Part shown: positions 9,090 through 15,981 of the stretch, piece by piece | Layout: each line of letters starts with the position of its first letter | How positions within the stretch are numbered: the first letter of the stretch is position 1 | Assembly (NCBI RefSeq): GCF_026343335.1 | Contig: NZ_JAPELX010000001.1 | Location: 6,510,001-6,574,000 of the forward strand | From: Streptomyces sp. NBC_00078 | GTDB taxonomy: Bacteria > Actinomycetota > Actinomycetes > Streptomycetales > Streptomycetaceae | Length of the DNA stretch: 64,000 bases | Direction of reading: 5' to 3' | The notes under the pieces: generated by a model | Databases searched by the model: none | Told to the model about the DNA's origin: nothing | Seen by the model: only the letters and a program-made list of their open reading frames with translations | Translations under genes and position numbers: made by a program

Positions 9090-9120
9090 AGCCGCCGGGT
9101 CACTCCGCACCCGGCGGCTT
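9090..9120 (+). terminator. Terminator after leuB
   Basis: AGCCGCCGGGT (9090-9100) pairs with ACCCGGCGGCT (9109-9119) and is followed by TTTCGC. It ends leuB transcription, so ilvE needs its own promoter; GATAAT at 9198-9203 is a possible -10. Confidence 0.75.
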
Positions 9121-9316
9121 TCGCTATGTCCCCGCTGGGTGCCACCATCATCCCCTGGGCCGTATTCACGCCATTTCGTCCACGGACTCCCGCTTGCGAT
9201 AATCGAACGCGGAGCCGCCGAATGAGGGAATGCTCGGACGCCCTAGCACTGGCCACTGACAGTAGCGAGGCGTGAGCGCGGCCCGTCACTACACAACCGG
9301 TGAAGGACAACCACTC

Positions 9317-10423
9317 ATGACGACGCCCACGATCGAGCTCAAGCCCTCGGCCTCGCCACTCTCCGACGCGGAGCGCGAGGCGATCCTGGCGAACCCCGGG
9401 TTCGGCCGCCACTTCACCGACCACATGGTGACGATCAAGTGGACCGAGGGCCGCGGCTGGCACGACGGCCAGCTCGTCCCGTACGCCCCGCTCTCCCTCG
9501 ACCCCGCCACGATGGTCCTGCACTACGCGCAGGAGATCTTCGAGGGCCTCAAGGCCTACCGTCAGCCCGACGGCACCGTCGCCACCTTCCGCCCCGAGAA
9601 GAACGCCGAGCGCTTCCAGCGTTCCGCGCACCGCCTGGGCATGCCCGAGCTGCCGGTCGAGACGTTCATCGAGGCCTGCGACGTCCTGGTCCAGCAGGAC
9701 AGGGCCTGGGTCCCGGCGCACGGTGGCGAGGAGTCCCTCTACCTCCGCCCCTTCATGATCGCGACCGAGGTCGGCCTGGGTGTGAAGCCCGCCAACGAGT
9801 ACCTCTTCCTCGTCATCGCGTCCCCCGCCGGCGCCTACTTCCCCGGCGGCGTCAAGCCGGTCTCCATCTGGCTCTCCGAGGACCGCGTCCGCGCCGTCCC
9901 CGGCGGCATGGGCGACGCCAAGACCGGCGGCAACTACGCCGCCTCCCTCCTCGCCCAGGCCGAGGCCGCCGCCAAGGGCTGCGACCAGGTCTGCTACCTC
10001 GACGCGGTCGAGCACAAGTGGGTCGAGGAGCTGGGCGGCATGAACCTGTACTTCGTGTACGGCGCCGCGTCCAATGAGAAGCCGGTGATCATCACGCCGG
10101 GCCTGACCGGCTCCATCCTCGAAGGCGTCACCCGCGACAGCCTCCTCACCGTGGCCCGCGACCTCGGCTACGCCTCCCAGGAGGGCCGCGTCTCCATCGA
10201 GCAGTGGCAGCGCGACGCCGAGAACGGCACCCTCACCGAGGTCTTCGCCTGCGGCACGGCGGCGGTCATCACCCCCGTCGGCACGGTGAAGCGCGCGAAC
10301 ACCGAGTGGCAGCAGTCGGGCGGCGAGCCGGGCGAGGTCACGCTGAGGCTCCGCGACGCACTCCTGGACATCCAGCGGGGCACGGCCGAGGACAAGCACG
10401 GCTGGATGCACCAGCTGGGCTGA
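9317..10423 (+). CDS. ilvE: Branched-chain amino-acid aminotransferase
   Basis: A PLP-dependent class IV transaminase catalysing the last step of Leu/Ile/Val synthesis and the first of their catabolism. The 368-residue product has HYAQEIFEGLKAYRQPDG, LYLRPFMIAT, GDAKTGGNYAASLLAQ (cofactor-lysine neighbourhood), VEELGGMNLYFVYG and EVFACGTAAVITPVG, all typical of the long bacterial BCAT group. The ATG at 9317 has GAAGGA upstream. The roughly 190 bp in front hold a 17-codon reading frame (9222-9275) that is not rich in branched-chain codons, so no leader attenuator is evident. Confidence 0.95.
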   Translation: MTTPTIELKPSASPLSDAEREAILANPGFGRHFTDHMVTIKWTEGRGWHDGQLVPYAPLSLDPATMVLHYAQEIFEGLKAYRQPDGTVATFRPEKNAERFQRSAHRLGMPELPVETFIEACDVLVQQDRAWVPAHGGEESLYLRPFMIATEVGLGVKPANEYLFLVIASPAGAYFPGGVKPVSIWLSEDRVRAVPGGMGDAKTGGNYAASLLAQAEAAAKGCDQVCYLDAVEHKWVEELGGMNLYFVYGAASNEKPVIITPGLTGSILEGVTRDSLLTVARDLGYASQEGRVSIEQWQRDAENGTLTEVFACGTAAVITPVGTVKRANTEWQQSGGEPGEVTLRLRDALLDIQRGTAEDKHGWMHQLG

Positions 10424-10469
10424 CTCCAACCTCCGTCCTGCGGCCGGTAGTTCGTTCGACGCGTAGCGC

Positions 10470-10507
10470 CTCCCCCGCGCGGGTATCCACTGAATCCGCG
10501 GGGGGAG
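10470..10507 (+). terminator. Terminator-like hairpin after ilvE
   Basis: CTCCCCCGCG (10470-10479) pairs with CGCGGGGGGAG (10497-10507) with one bulged G around a 17-nt loop. There is no U tract. Confidence 0.55.
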
Positions 10508-10577
10508 CGTGCTCTCCGGTGCGCGGATTCGGCCGGGGACGGAGCGCGGGTGAGCGGGCGGACGCCACCTCGCCCTG

Positions 10578-11135
10578 ATGGCCCACTTCACGCACCCGCA
10601 AAAGCTGCGCCCGCCGGTCGTGCGGGACGCGATGCGCCGGATGCGCGGCACCGGCGCCGTGATCCGCTGCCAGGGCCCGCTGGTGGCCGGCATCAACGAC
10701 AGCGCCGACGCCTGGGCAGAGCTCTGGGACGAGACGACGACGCGGCGTGTCCCTGATGGCAGCGAGACGTACGAGCCGACCCGCTTCACCGTGGCCTCCG
10801 ACGAGTTGCACGCCCTCACCTCGCGGGTGCCCGCCGCCGTCCTCGCCTCCTCCGCGCGGGTCCGGCGGAGCGTGACTCCGCAGGAGCGGCCGGTCCAGTG
10901 GCTCGGCCGGCCGCTCTTCGGCGCGCTCTGCCCGGCAGCGGCCGGGCATTGCCGGCCGCTGCCGGGACGCGTCACCGTGCCGTACAGGAGGAGTCCCGAC
11001 CGCGCGTGCTCCGGTGTGGCAGTCCGGCAGCATTTGAGTGACGCTCAATGTGATCCCCGTCAGACGTGCTCGCCAGTGCGTGCATTCCGTCGCTGCTTCT
11101 GTTTCTCGGAACTCTCACTTAGAGTGGCGCTCTAA
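10578..11135 (+). CDS. Hypothetical protein; real-looking only to about 10930
   Basis: An open frame of 185 codons starting MAHFTHPQKLRPPVVRDAMR. The first about 115 codons have strong G/C third positions and plausible protein sequence (AGINDSADAWAELWDE). From about 10931 the frame runs through a 15-bp perfect hairpin and then through A/T-rich promoter and operator DNA with poor codon bias, ending only at 11135. The true gene probably ended near 10930 and lost its stop by a frameshift or sequence change. No family recognised. It lies between ilvE and the urease operon and is read in the same direction. Confidence 0.35.
   Translation: MAHFTHPQKLRPPVVRDAMRRMRGTGAVIRCQGPLVAGINDSADAWAELWDETTTRRVPDGSETYEPTRFTVASDELHALTSRVPAAVLASSARVRRSVTPQERPVQWLGRPLFGALCPAAAGHCRPLPGRVTVPYRRSPDRACSGVAVRQHLSDAQCDPRQTCSPVRAFRRCFCFSELSLRVAL
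10931..10966 (+). terminator. Perfect 15-bp hairpin before the urease operon
   Basis: CCCGGCAGCGGCCGG (10931-10945) pairs completely with CCGGCCGCTGCCGGG (10952-10966) around a 6-nt loop. Its strength and place, just before the operator region of the urease operon, fit a transcription terminator of the upstream gene even though an open frame passes through it. Confidence 0.65.
11034..11135 (+). promoter_or_regulatory. Two dyad operators of the urease/agmatine deiminase operon
   Basis: TTGAGTGACGCTCAA (11034-11048) and TTAGAGTGGCGCTCTAA (11119-11135) are both inverted repeats and share the core GAGTGRCGCTC. They lie 71 bp apart, centre to centre about 86 bp, immediately upstream of ureAB. Paired sites of this form are typical targets of TetR-family dimers, and the operon's last gene encodes one, so autoregulation of the whole operon is the natural reading (inference). 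Confidence 0.65.
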
Positions 11136-11163
11136 AGTCGGCAAGGCAGGGAGGTGTCGTGGC

Positions 11164-11844
11164 GTGAGACTGACCCCCACGGAACGTGATCGGCTGCTGC
11201 TGTTCGGAGCCGCCGAGCTGGCCCGCGCCCGCCGGGCCCGCGGTCTGAGGCTGAACGTGCCGGAGGCCACCGCGCTGATCGCCGACACCGTCTGCGAGGC
11301 CGCCCGGGACGGCGCCCGGCTTTCCGAGGCGATCGAGCGCGCCCGGTCCGTCCTGGGCCCGGACGACGTGCTGCCTGGCGTCGCGGATGTCGTCACCGAG
11401 GTCCATGTGGAGGCCGTCTTCGATGACGGTTCCCGCCTCGCGGTGGTGAGCGGTCCCCTCACGGGCGGGCTCGGGGAGCGGGCGCCGGGCGCGCTGCTTC
11501 CTGGCCCCGCGCACACCGAACCCGAGGCGGTCCTGCGGCTCACGGTCACCAACACCGCCACCGTGCCCGTCTCCGTCACCTCCCACTTCCATTTCTTCGA
11601 GGCCAACCCGCGCCTGGACTTCGTACGGGCCACGGCCTACGGGATGCGGCTCGCCGTGCCCGCCGGGTCGTCGGTCCGCTTCGGGCCGGGGGAGAGCGTC
11701 GAGGTCGGGCTCCTGCCGATCGGGGGCGAGCGCGTCGCGATCGGATTCGCGGGGCTCGTCGACGGGGCGCTGGACGCGCCGGGGGCAAGGGAAGAGGCCC
11801 TGCGCAGGGCTGCCGCCTGCGGATATCTGGGAGCAGACCGATGA
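11164..11844 (+). CDS. ureAB: Urease gamma-beta fusion subunit
   Basis: 226 residues from a GTG at 11164 with GGGAGG at 11149-11154. Residues about 1-100 are the gamma subunit (RLTPTERDRLLLFGAAELAR, then LNVPEATALIADTVCEAARDG and LPGVADVVTEVHVEAVFDDG). Residues about 100-226 are beta-like, with VTNTATVPVSVTSHFHFFEA, LDFVRATAYGMRLAVPAGSS and GGERVAIGFAGLVDG. Such gamma-beta fusions occur in some actinobacterial and Helicobacter ureases. It overlaps ureC by 4 bp (ATGA), so the subunits are translationally coupled. It follows two TetR-type operators and no nickel-insertion genes are found nearby. Confidence 0.92.
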   Translation: MRLTPTERDRLLLFGAAELARARRARGLRLNVPEATALIADTVCEAARDGARLSEAIERARSVLGPDDVLPGVADVVTEVHVEAVFDDGSRLAVVSGPLTGGLGERAPGALLPGPAHTEPEAVLRLTVTNTATVPVSVTSHFHFFEANPRLDFVRATAYGMRLAVPAGSSVRFGPGESVEVGLLPIGGERVAIGFAGLVDGALDAPGAREEALRRAAACGYLGADR

Positions 11845-13535
11845 GCACCGACCGCCCTGGGGACATCGATCCTTACGCGTACGCCGCCACCCATGGTCCC
11901 CGCGCCGGCGACCGCGTCCGTCTCGGCGACTCCGGGCTGACGATCCAAGTCGAGTCCGACTCCCAGCGCTACGGCGACGAGTTCCTCGCCGGGTTCGGGA
12001 AGACCGCCCGCGACGGGCTGCACCTGAAGGCCGCGGCCGTGCGGGAGACCTGTGATGTCGTCATCAGCAATGTCGTCGTGATCGACGCCTTGCAGGGGAT
12101 CCGGAAGGTGTCGATCGGGATCCGGGAGGGGCGGATCTGCTCGATCGGGCGCGCCGGGAACCCGGACACGCTCGACGGGGTCGACGTCGTGGTCGGCACC
12201 GGCACGTCCATCGTGTCCGGCGAGGGGCTCATCGCCACCGCCGGTGCGGTCGACACACACGTCCATCTGCTCTCGCCGCGGATCATGGAGGCCTCGCTGG
12301 CGTCCGGCGTGACCACGATCGTCGGGCAGGAGTTCGGGCCGGTGTGGGGCGTCGGCGTCAACTCGCCCTGGGCGCTGCGGCACGCGTTCAGCGCGTTCGA
12401 CGCCTGGCCCGTCAACATCGGCTTCCTGGGCCGGGGCTCGTCCTCCGACAGCGCTCCTCTGGTGGAGGCCCTCGCCGAGGGCGGTGCCTCCGGTTTCAAG
12501 GTGCACGAGGACATGGGCGCCCATACCCGGGCGTTGGACACGGCTCTTCGGGTCGCCGAGGAGCATGACGTCCAGGTCGCCCTGCACAGCGACGGGTTGA
12601 ACGAGTGTCTGTCGGTCGAGGACACACTGCGGGTGCTGGAGGGCCGCACCATCCATGCCTTCCACATCGAGGGCTGCGGTGGCGGTCACGTGCCGAACGT
12701 CCTGAAAATGGCGGGAGTCGCGAACGTCATCGGCTCCTCCACCAACCCCACTCTGCCCTTCGGCCGGGACGCAGTCGCCGAGCACTACGGCATGATCGTC
12801 TCCGTCCACGACCTGAAGACCGACCTGCCCGGCGACGCGGCCATGGCCCGGGACCGTATCCGCGCCGGGACCATGGGCGCCGAGGACGTGCTGCACGACC
12901 TGGGCGCGATCGGCATCACCTCGTCCGACGCGCAGGGCATGGGGCGGGCCGGTGAGACGGTCCGCCGTACCTTCGCCATGGCCGGGAAGATGAAGGCCGA
13001 GTTCGGCGCCCCGGACGACCACGACAACGAGCGCGTTCTGCGCTACATGGCGAAGCTGACCATCAACCCGGCCATCGCACACGGACTCTCGCACGAGGTG
13101 GGTTCGATCGAGGCCGGCAAGCTGGCCGACATCGTGCTGTGGCGGCCGGAGTACTTCGGGGCCAAGCCGCAGCTGGTGCTGAAGTCCGGATTCCCCGCGT
13201 ACGGCGTGGTCGGCGACCCGAACGCGGCCACCGACACCTGCGAACCCCTCGTCCTGGGACCGCAGTTCGGCGCGCACGGCGCCACGCCGGCCGAGATTTC
13301 GGTGGCCTTCGTCGCGCAGGCGGCCCTCGACCAGGGCAACGACCTGATGCCCACCCGGCGTCGCAGGGTCGCCGTCCGCGGCACCCGCGGCATCGGCCCC
13401 GCCGACCTGCGCCTCAACTCCCGTACCGGAGCGGTCGACGTGGACCGGCGCACCGGTCTCGTGACGCTGGACGGAGAGCCGATCCGCTCGAAGCCGGCCG
13501 AGTCCGTCTCCCTCAACCGTCTGTACTTCCTCTGA
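11841..13535 (+). CDS. ureC: Divergent urease alpha subunit
   Basis: A 564-residue amidohydrolase of the urease alpha family. All metal ligands are present: His140 and His142 (DTHVH), Lys220 (GFKVHEDMG, the carbamylated lysine), His249 (LHSDGLNE), His275 (AFHIEGCGGGH) and Asp363 (TSSDAQGMGR). The catalytic flap is not canonical: the usual MVCHHLD, with the mobile Cys and general-acid His, is IVSVHDLK here (Ser321-Val322-His323), and the Trp after HED is Met. UreDEFG are absent from the window. It may hydrolyse urea poorly or act on a substituted urea; the neighbouring agmatine deiminase makes N-carbamoylputrescine, which is one. The family is certain, the substrate is not. Confidence 0.92.
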   Translation: MSTDRPGDIDPYAYAATHGPRAGDRVRLGDSGLTIQVESDSQRYGDEFLAGFGKTARDGLHLKAAAVRETCDVVISNVVVIDALQGIRKVSIGIREGRICSIGRAGNPDTLDGVDVVVGTGTSIVSGEGLIATAGAVDTHVHLLSPRIMEASLASGVTTIVGQEFGPVWGVGVNSPWALRHAFSAFDAWPVNIGFLGRGSSSDSAPLVEALAEGGASGFKVHEDMGAHTRALDTALRVAEEHDVQVALHSDGLNECLSVEDTLRVLEGRTIHAFHIEGCGGGHVPNVLKMAGVANVIGSSTNPTLPFGRDAVAEHYGMIVSVHDLKTDLPGDAAMARDRIRAGTMGAEDVLHDLGAIGITSSDAQGMGRAGETVRRTFAMAGKMKAEFGAPDDHDNERVLRYMAKLTINPAIAHGLSHEVGSIEAGKLADIVLWRPEYFGAKPQLVLKSGFPAYGVVGDPNAATDTCEPLVLGPQFGAHGATPAEISVAFVAQAALDQGNDLMPTRRRRVAVRGTRGIGPADLRLNSRTGAVDVDRRTGLVTLDGEPIRSKPAESVSLNRLYFL

Positions 13536-13544
13536 GGACCACTG

Positions 13545-14621
13545 ATGTCTGCTGCCGCCGACGGCTTCCGTATGCCCGCCGAATGGGCCCCGCACGAGCG
13601 CACCTGGATGGCGTGGCCGGGCCACAATCCCACCTTCGAGCACCCGGACGATCTCGCTGCCTCCCGGGCCGCCTGGGCCGCGGTCGCCCGCGCGGTCCTG
13701 CGCTTCGAGCCGGTGACCGTGGTGTGCGGTCCGGGGCAGTCGGCCGAGGCGCGGGCGCTGCTGGGTGAGGGCGTCGGCACCGTCGAACGCGACCTCGACG
13801 ACGCCTGGATGCGCGACATCGGACCGACCTTCCTGACCGACGGAAAGGGTGAACTCGCCGCCGTGGACTGGACGTTCAACGGCTGGGGTGCCCAGGGCTG
13901 GGCCCACTGGGAGCACGACGCGAAGATCGCCGCGTACGTCTCGGACCTCGCCGGGGCGAGGACGTACGCCTCGAAACTGGTGAACGAGGGCGGCGCGATC
14001 CATGTCGACGGCGAGGGGACGGTGCTGCTGACCGAGACGGTCCAGCTCGGACCCGAGCGCAACCCGGGCTGGACGAAGGAAGAGGTGGAGGCGGAGATCC
14101 ACGCCCAGCTCGGCACCCGCAAGGCGATCTGGCTGCCGCGCGGCCTCACCGGCGACTACCCTCCCCCACTGGCTGAAGGGCGTGGGGGGACCCCCCACGG
14201 CTTCGGCACCCTCGGCCACGTGGACATCGTCGCCGCCTTCGCCCGCCCGGGGGTCGTGGTGGCCCACTCCCAGCCGGACCCGGCGCACCCCGACCACGAG
14301 GTGACGAAGGAGGTCATCGGTCTGCTCAGGGCGCAGACGGACGCGCGGGGCCGCAGCCTGGAGGTCGTCGAGGTCCCGGCGCCCACCGTCCTGGAGGCCG
14401 ACGGCCACTGGGCCGACTACTCCTACATCAACCACTACCTGTGCAACGGCGGCGTCGTGCTCTGCGGATTCGACGACCCTCGCGACGAGATCGCGGCCGG
14501 GCTCTTCCGCCGGCTGTTCCCCGAGCGGACGGTGACGCTCGTGGACGCCCGGACGATCTTCGCGGGCGGCGGCGGCATCCACTGCATCACCCAGCAGCAG
14601 CCGAGGGCGACGGTCAGGTAG
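13545..14621 (+). CDS. aguA: Agmatine deiminase, with an in-frame inserted palindrome
   Basis: A 358-residue member of the peptidyl-arginine-deiminase-like guanidino family. It converts agmatine to N-carbamoylputrescine and ammonia. Active-site motifs: WMRDIGPTF, NEGGAIHVDGEGT, LGHVDIVAAF (His-Asp) and the nucleophile Cys in GGGGIHCITQQQP at the C terminus. About 14 extra residues (PPPLAEGRGGTPHG) stand just before FGTLGHVD, where relatives go almost directly into the His-Asp motif. They are encoded by a C-run/G-run palindrome that keeps the frame. The gene starts 9 bp after ureC, so it is in the same operon. Confidence 0.92.
   Translation: MSAAADGFRMPAEWAPHERTWMAWPGHNPTFEHPDDLAASRAAWAAVARAVLRFEPVTVVCGPGQSAEARALLGEGVGTVERDLDDAWMRDIGPTFLTDGKGELAAVDWTFNGWGAQGWAHWEHDAKIAAYVSDLAGARTYASKLVNEGGAIHVDGEGTVLLTETVQLGPERNPGWTKEEVEAEIHAQLGTRKAIWLPRGLTGDYPPPLAEGRGGTPHGFGTLGHVDIVAAFARPGVVVAHSQPDPAHPDHEVTKEVIGLLRAQTDARGRSLEVVEVPAPTVLEADGHWADYSYINHYLCNGGVVLCGFDDPRDEIAAGLFRRLFPERTVTLVDARTIFAGGGGIHCITQQQPRATVR
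14158..14199 (+). repeat. Palindromic CCTCCCCC/GGGGGGACC repeat inserted in aguA
   Basis: A 42-bp block, a multiple of three, whose arms CCCTCCCCCAC and GTGGGGGGACC are near-complementary, followed by a C run. It resembles the C-run/G-run palindromes with a GGGGGGACCCC side that are scattered between genes in Streptomyces genomes (recalled, not checked). Here it lies inside a coding sequence and keeps the frame. Confidence 0.6.
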
Positions 14622-14630
14622 AACGTACGG

Positions 14631-15128
14631 GTGAATCTGCTGATGTGCGCCGCCTGCGGAGCACGGCTGACCGAGCCGTTGCGCCTCCTGCCCGAGGTAC
14701 CGCCCCGCCCGGAGTACGACGGGCGAAAGAACCCCGACGGGTCCCGACGGGCCCCGTCGGCCGTGCCGCGCGGGGCGTACGCGGTGGACCCGGAGCCGTG
14801 CGGGGCGCCGTATGTGCCGCATCCCGATCCCGAGTGGTGCGACGTCGCCCACCCGGGCAACGCCTGTATGGGGGACCCCGACGGGCAGGGCTACCTGATG
14901 TCCGCCGGGCCGCGCGACACCCTGGTGGTCCACCCCGAGGACACCCGCGGCCGGCTGTCCGCCAACCCCGCCCTGCAGGAGATCGGGTGCTGCGGTGCGC
15001 CCGGGCGCGAGGGGCCCAACGAGGTGTGCGCGGGGTGCGGCGCGGTGGTGGCGACGCTGTTCGCCGACTGCACGGGCCCGTACGAGACGCACTTCCTGCC
15101 CGACGCGGTGCGGGTGGCCGCGGCATGA
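14631..15128 (+). CDS. Cysteine-rich hypothetical protein of the urease operon
   Basis: A GTG start at 14631 gives 165 residues. The sequence has CAAC at residues 6-9, PEPCGAPY, EWCDVAHPGNACMG, an adjacent Cys-Cys (EIGCCGAPG) and CAGCGAVVATLFADCTGPYE, a pattern suggesting zinc ribbons or another metal site. No family recognised. It starts 10 bp after aguA, and its TGA overlaps the ATG of the tetR gene, so it is part of the operon. A metal-binding role for the urease-like enzyme, which lacks its usual accessory proteins, is an attractive guess only. Confidence 0.7.
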   Translation: MNLLMCAACGARLTEPLRLLPEVPPRPEYDGRKNPDGSRRAPSAVPRGAYAVDPEPCGAPYVPHPDPEWCDVAHPGNACMGDPDGQGYLMSAGPRDTLVVHPEDTRGRLSANPALQEIGCCGAPGREGPNEVCAGCGAVVATLFADCTGPYETHFLPDAVRVAAA

Positions 15129-15742
15129 GCCCGACGCCCTCCCGCCGCCGCACCCCGGCCCCACCCCGCGAGGACGTCCTCGCCGCCGCCATGGAGATGA
15201 TCGCCGAGCGCGGTCTGGAGAAGCTGACCATGGCGGCGCTCGGCCGCGAGGTCGGTATGAGCAGCGGCCACCTGCTCTACTACTTCCACTCCAAGGACGA
15301 GCTGCTGCTGCAGGTCCTGGAGTGGAGCGAGGGCCGGCTGGGCGCCCAGCGCGGGCTGCTCCTGGGCCGCACGGGCACGGCCCGCGAGCGACTCGACGCG
15401 TACATCGACCTGTACCTCCCCGACGGCCACCGCGACCCGCACTGGACCCTCTGGCTGGAGGTCTGGAACCGCTCGCAGAACGCCGCCTTCGACGCGGGCG
15501 CCCGCGACCGGCAGGCCGCGATCGAGGGCGTCTGGCACCGCGACCTGGTGGCGCTGATCGCCGAGGGGGTCTCGCGGGGGGAGTTCCGCCGCGTCGACCC
15601 CGACCGGAGCGCGACCCGTCTGCGGGCCCTGCTGGACGGCTTCTCCCTGCACGTGGCTGTCGGACTGCGGGGGTGGGACCGGGCGCAAGTTCTCGGCCAT
15701 GTACGGGAGTTCGTGGAGGAGAGACTCCTCGCGGACGCCTAA
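15125..15742 (+). CDS. TetR-family regulator of the urease/agmatine deiminase operon
   Basis: 205 residues. The HTH spans AAMEMIAERGLEKLTMAALG and REVGMSSGHLLYYFHSKDEL, the BetI-like TetR subgroup. The remainder is the BetI-type C-terminal domain (LDAYIDLYLPDGHRDPHWTL). It overlaps the preceding gene by ATGA. The GAGTGRCGCTC dyads upstream of ureAB are its likely operators. Its stop codon is formed by the left end of the IS110 element: the rejoined flanks give GCC-TGA, and with the element the codon is TAA, so the protein is unchanged. Confidence 0.9.
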   Translation: MSPTPSRRRTPAPPREDVLAAAMEMIAERGLEKLTMAALGREVGMSSGHLLYYFHSKDELLLQVLEWSEGRLGAQRGLLLGRTGTARERLDAYIDLYLPDGHRDPHWTLWLEVWNRSQNAAFDAGARDRQAAIEGVWHRDLVALIAEGVSRGEFRRVDPDRSATRLRALLDGFSLHVAVGLRGWDRAQVLGHVREFVEERLLADA

Positions 15743-15747
15743 TGGGA

Positions 15748-15926
15748 GCTACGGAGCCGGGGAATGCTCGGGTCCGTAGCCGCCAGCAGGTGAGCACTAC
15801 CGACGCCGGAAGCATTCGACTTCTGAGGTCAGACCGTGCCCCTGCTGGTCGGCCGGGAGGCCAGACCGTTGATGGGGTGGCGTGCCCGCCGGGCAGTGGG
15901 GCGTGAGCACTGGATCCATTAGGCCG
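15748..15926 (+). ncRNA. IS110 bridge RNA
   Basis: A non-coding stretch with the layout described for the IS621 bridge RNA. A 5' stem pairs GCTACGGA (15748-15755) with TCCGTAGC (15773-15780). A target-binding loop is closed by CCAGCAGG (15783-15790) and CCTGCTGG (15841-15848). A donor-binding loop is closed by CGGCC (about 15850) and GGCCG (about 15922). Target guides: GACGCC (15802-15807) equals the left target flank, and AGGTCAG (15826-15832) is complementary to CTGACCT of the right flank. Donor guides: ATGGGGTG (15872-15879) equals the right end of the element, and CCATTAG (15916-15922) is complementary to CTAATGG of the left end. Exact RNA ends are not determined. Confidence 0.88.
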
Positions 15927-15981
15927 CGTGCCGTGCCTTCCGCAGGCTGCATGGAGCAAAGCACCTGACCAGGAGGACGAG

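Noticed and set aside
9129..9275. Possible leader peptides upstream of ilvE (one containing ATIIPW, one MRECSDALALATDSSEA)
   Set aside because: Not rich in regulatory codons, no terminator/antiterminator pair downstream and no ribosome site.
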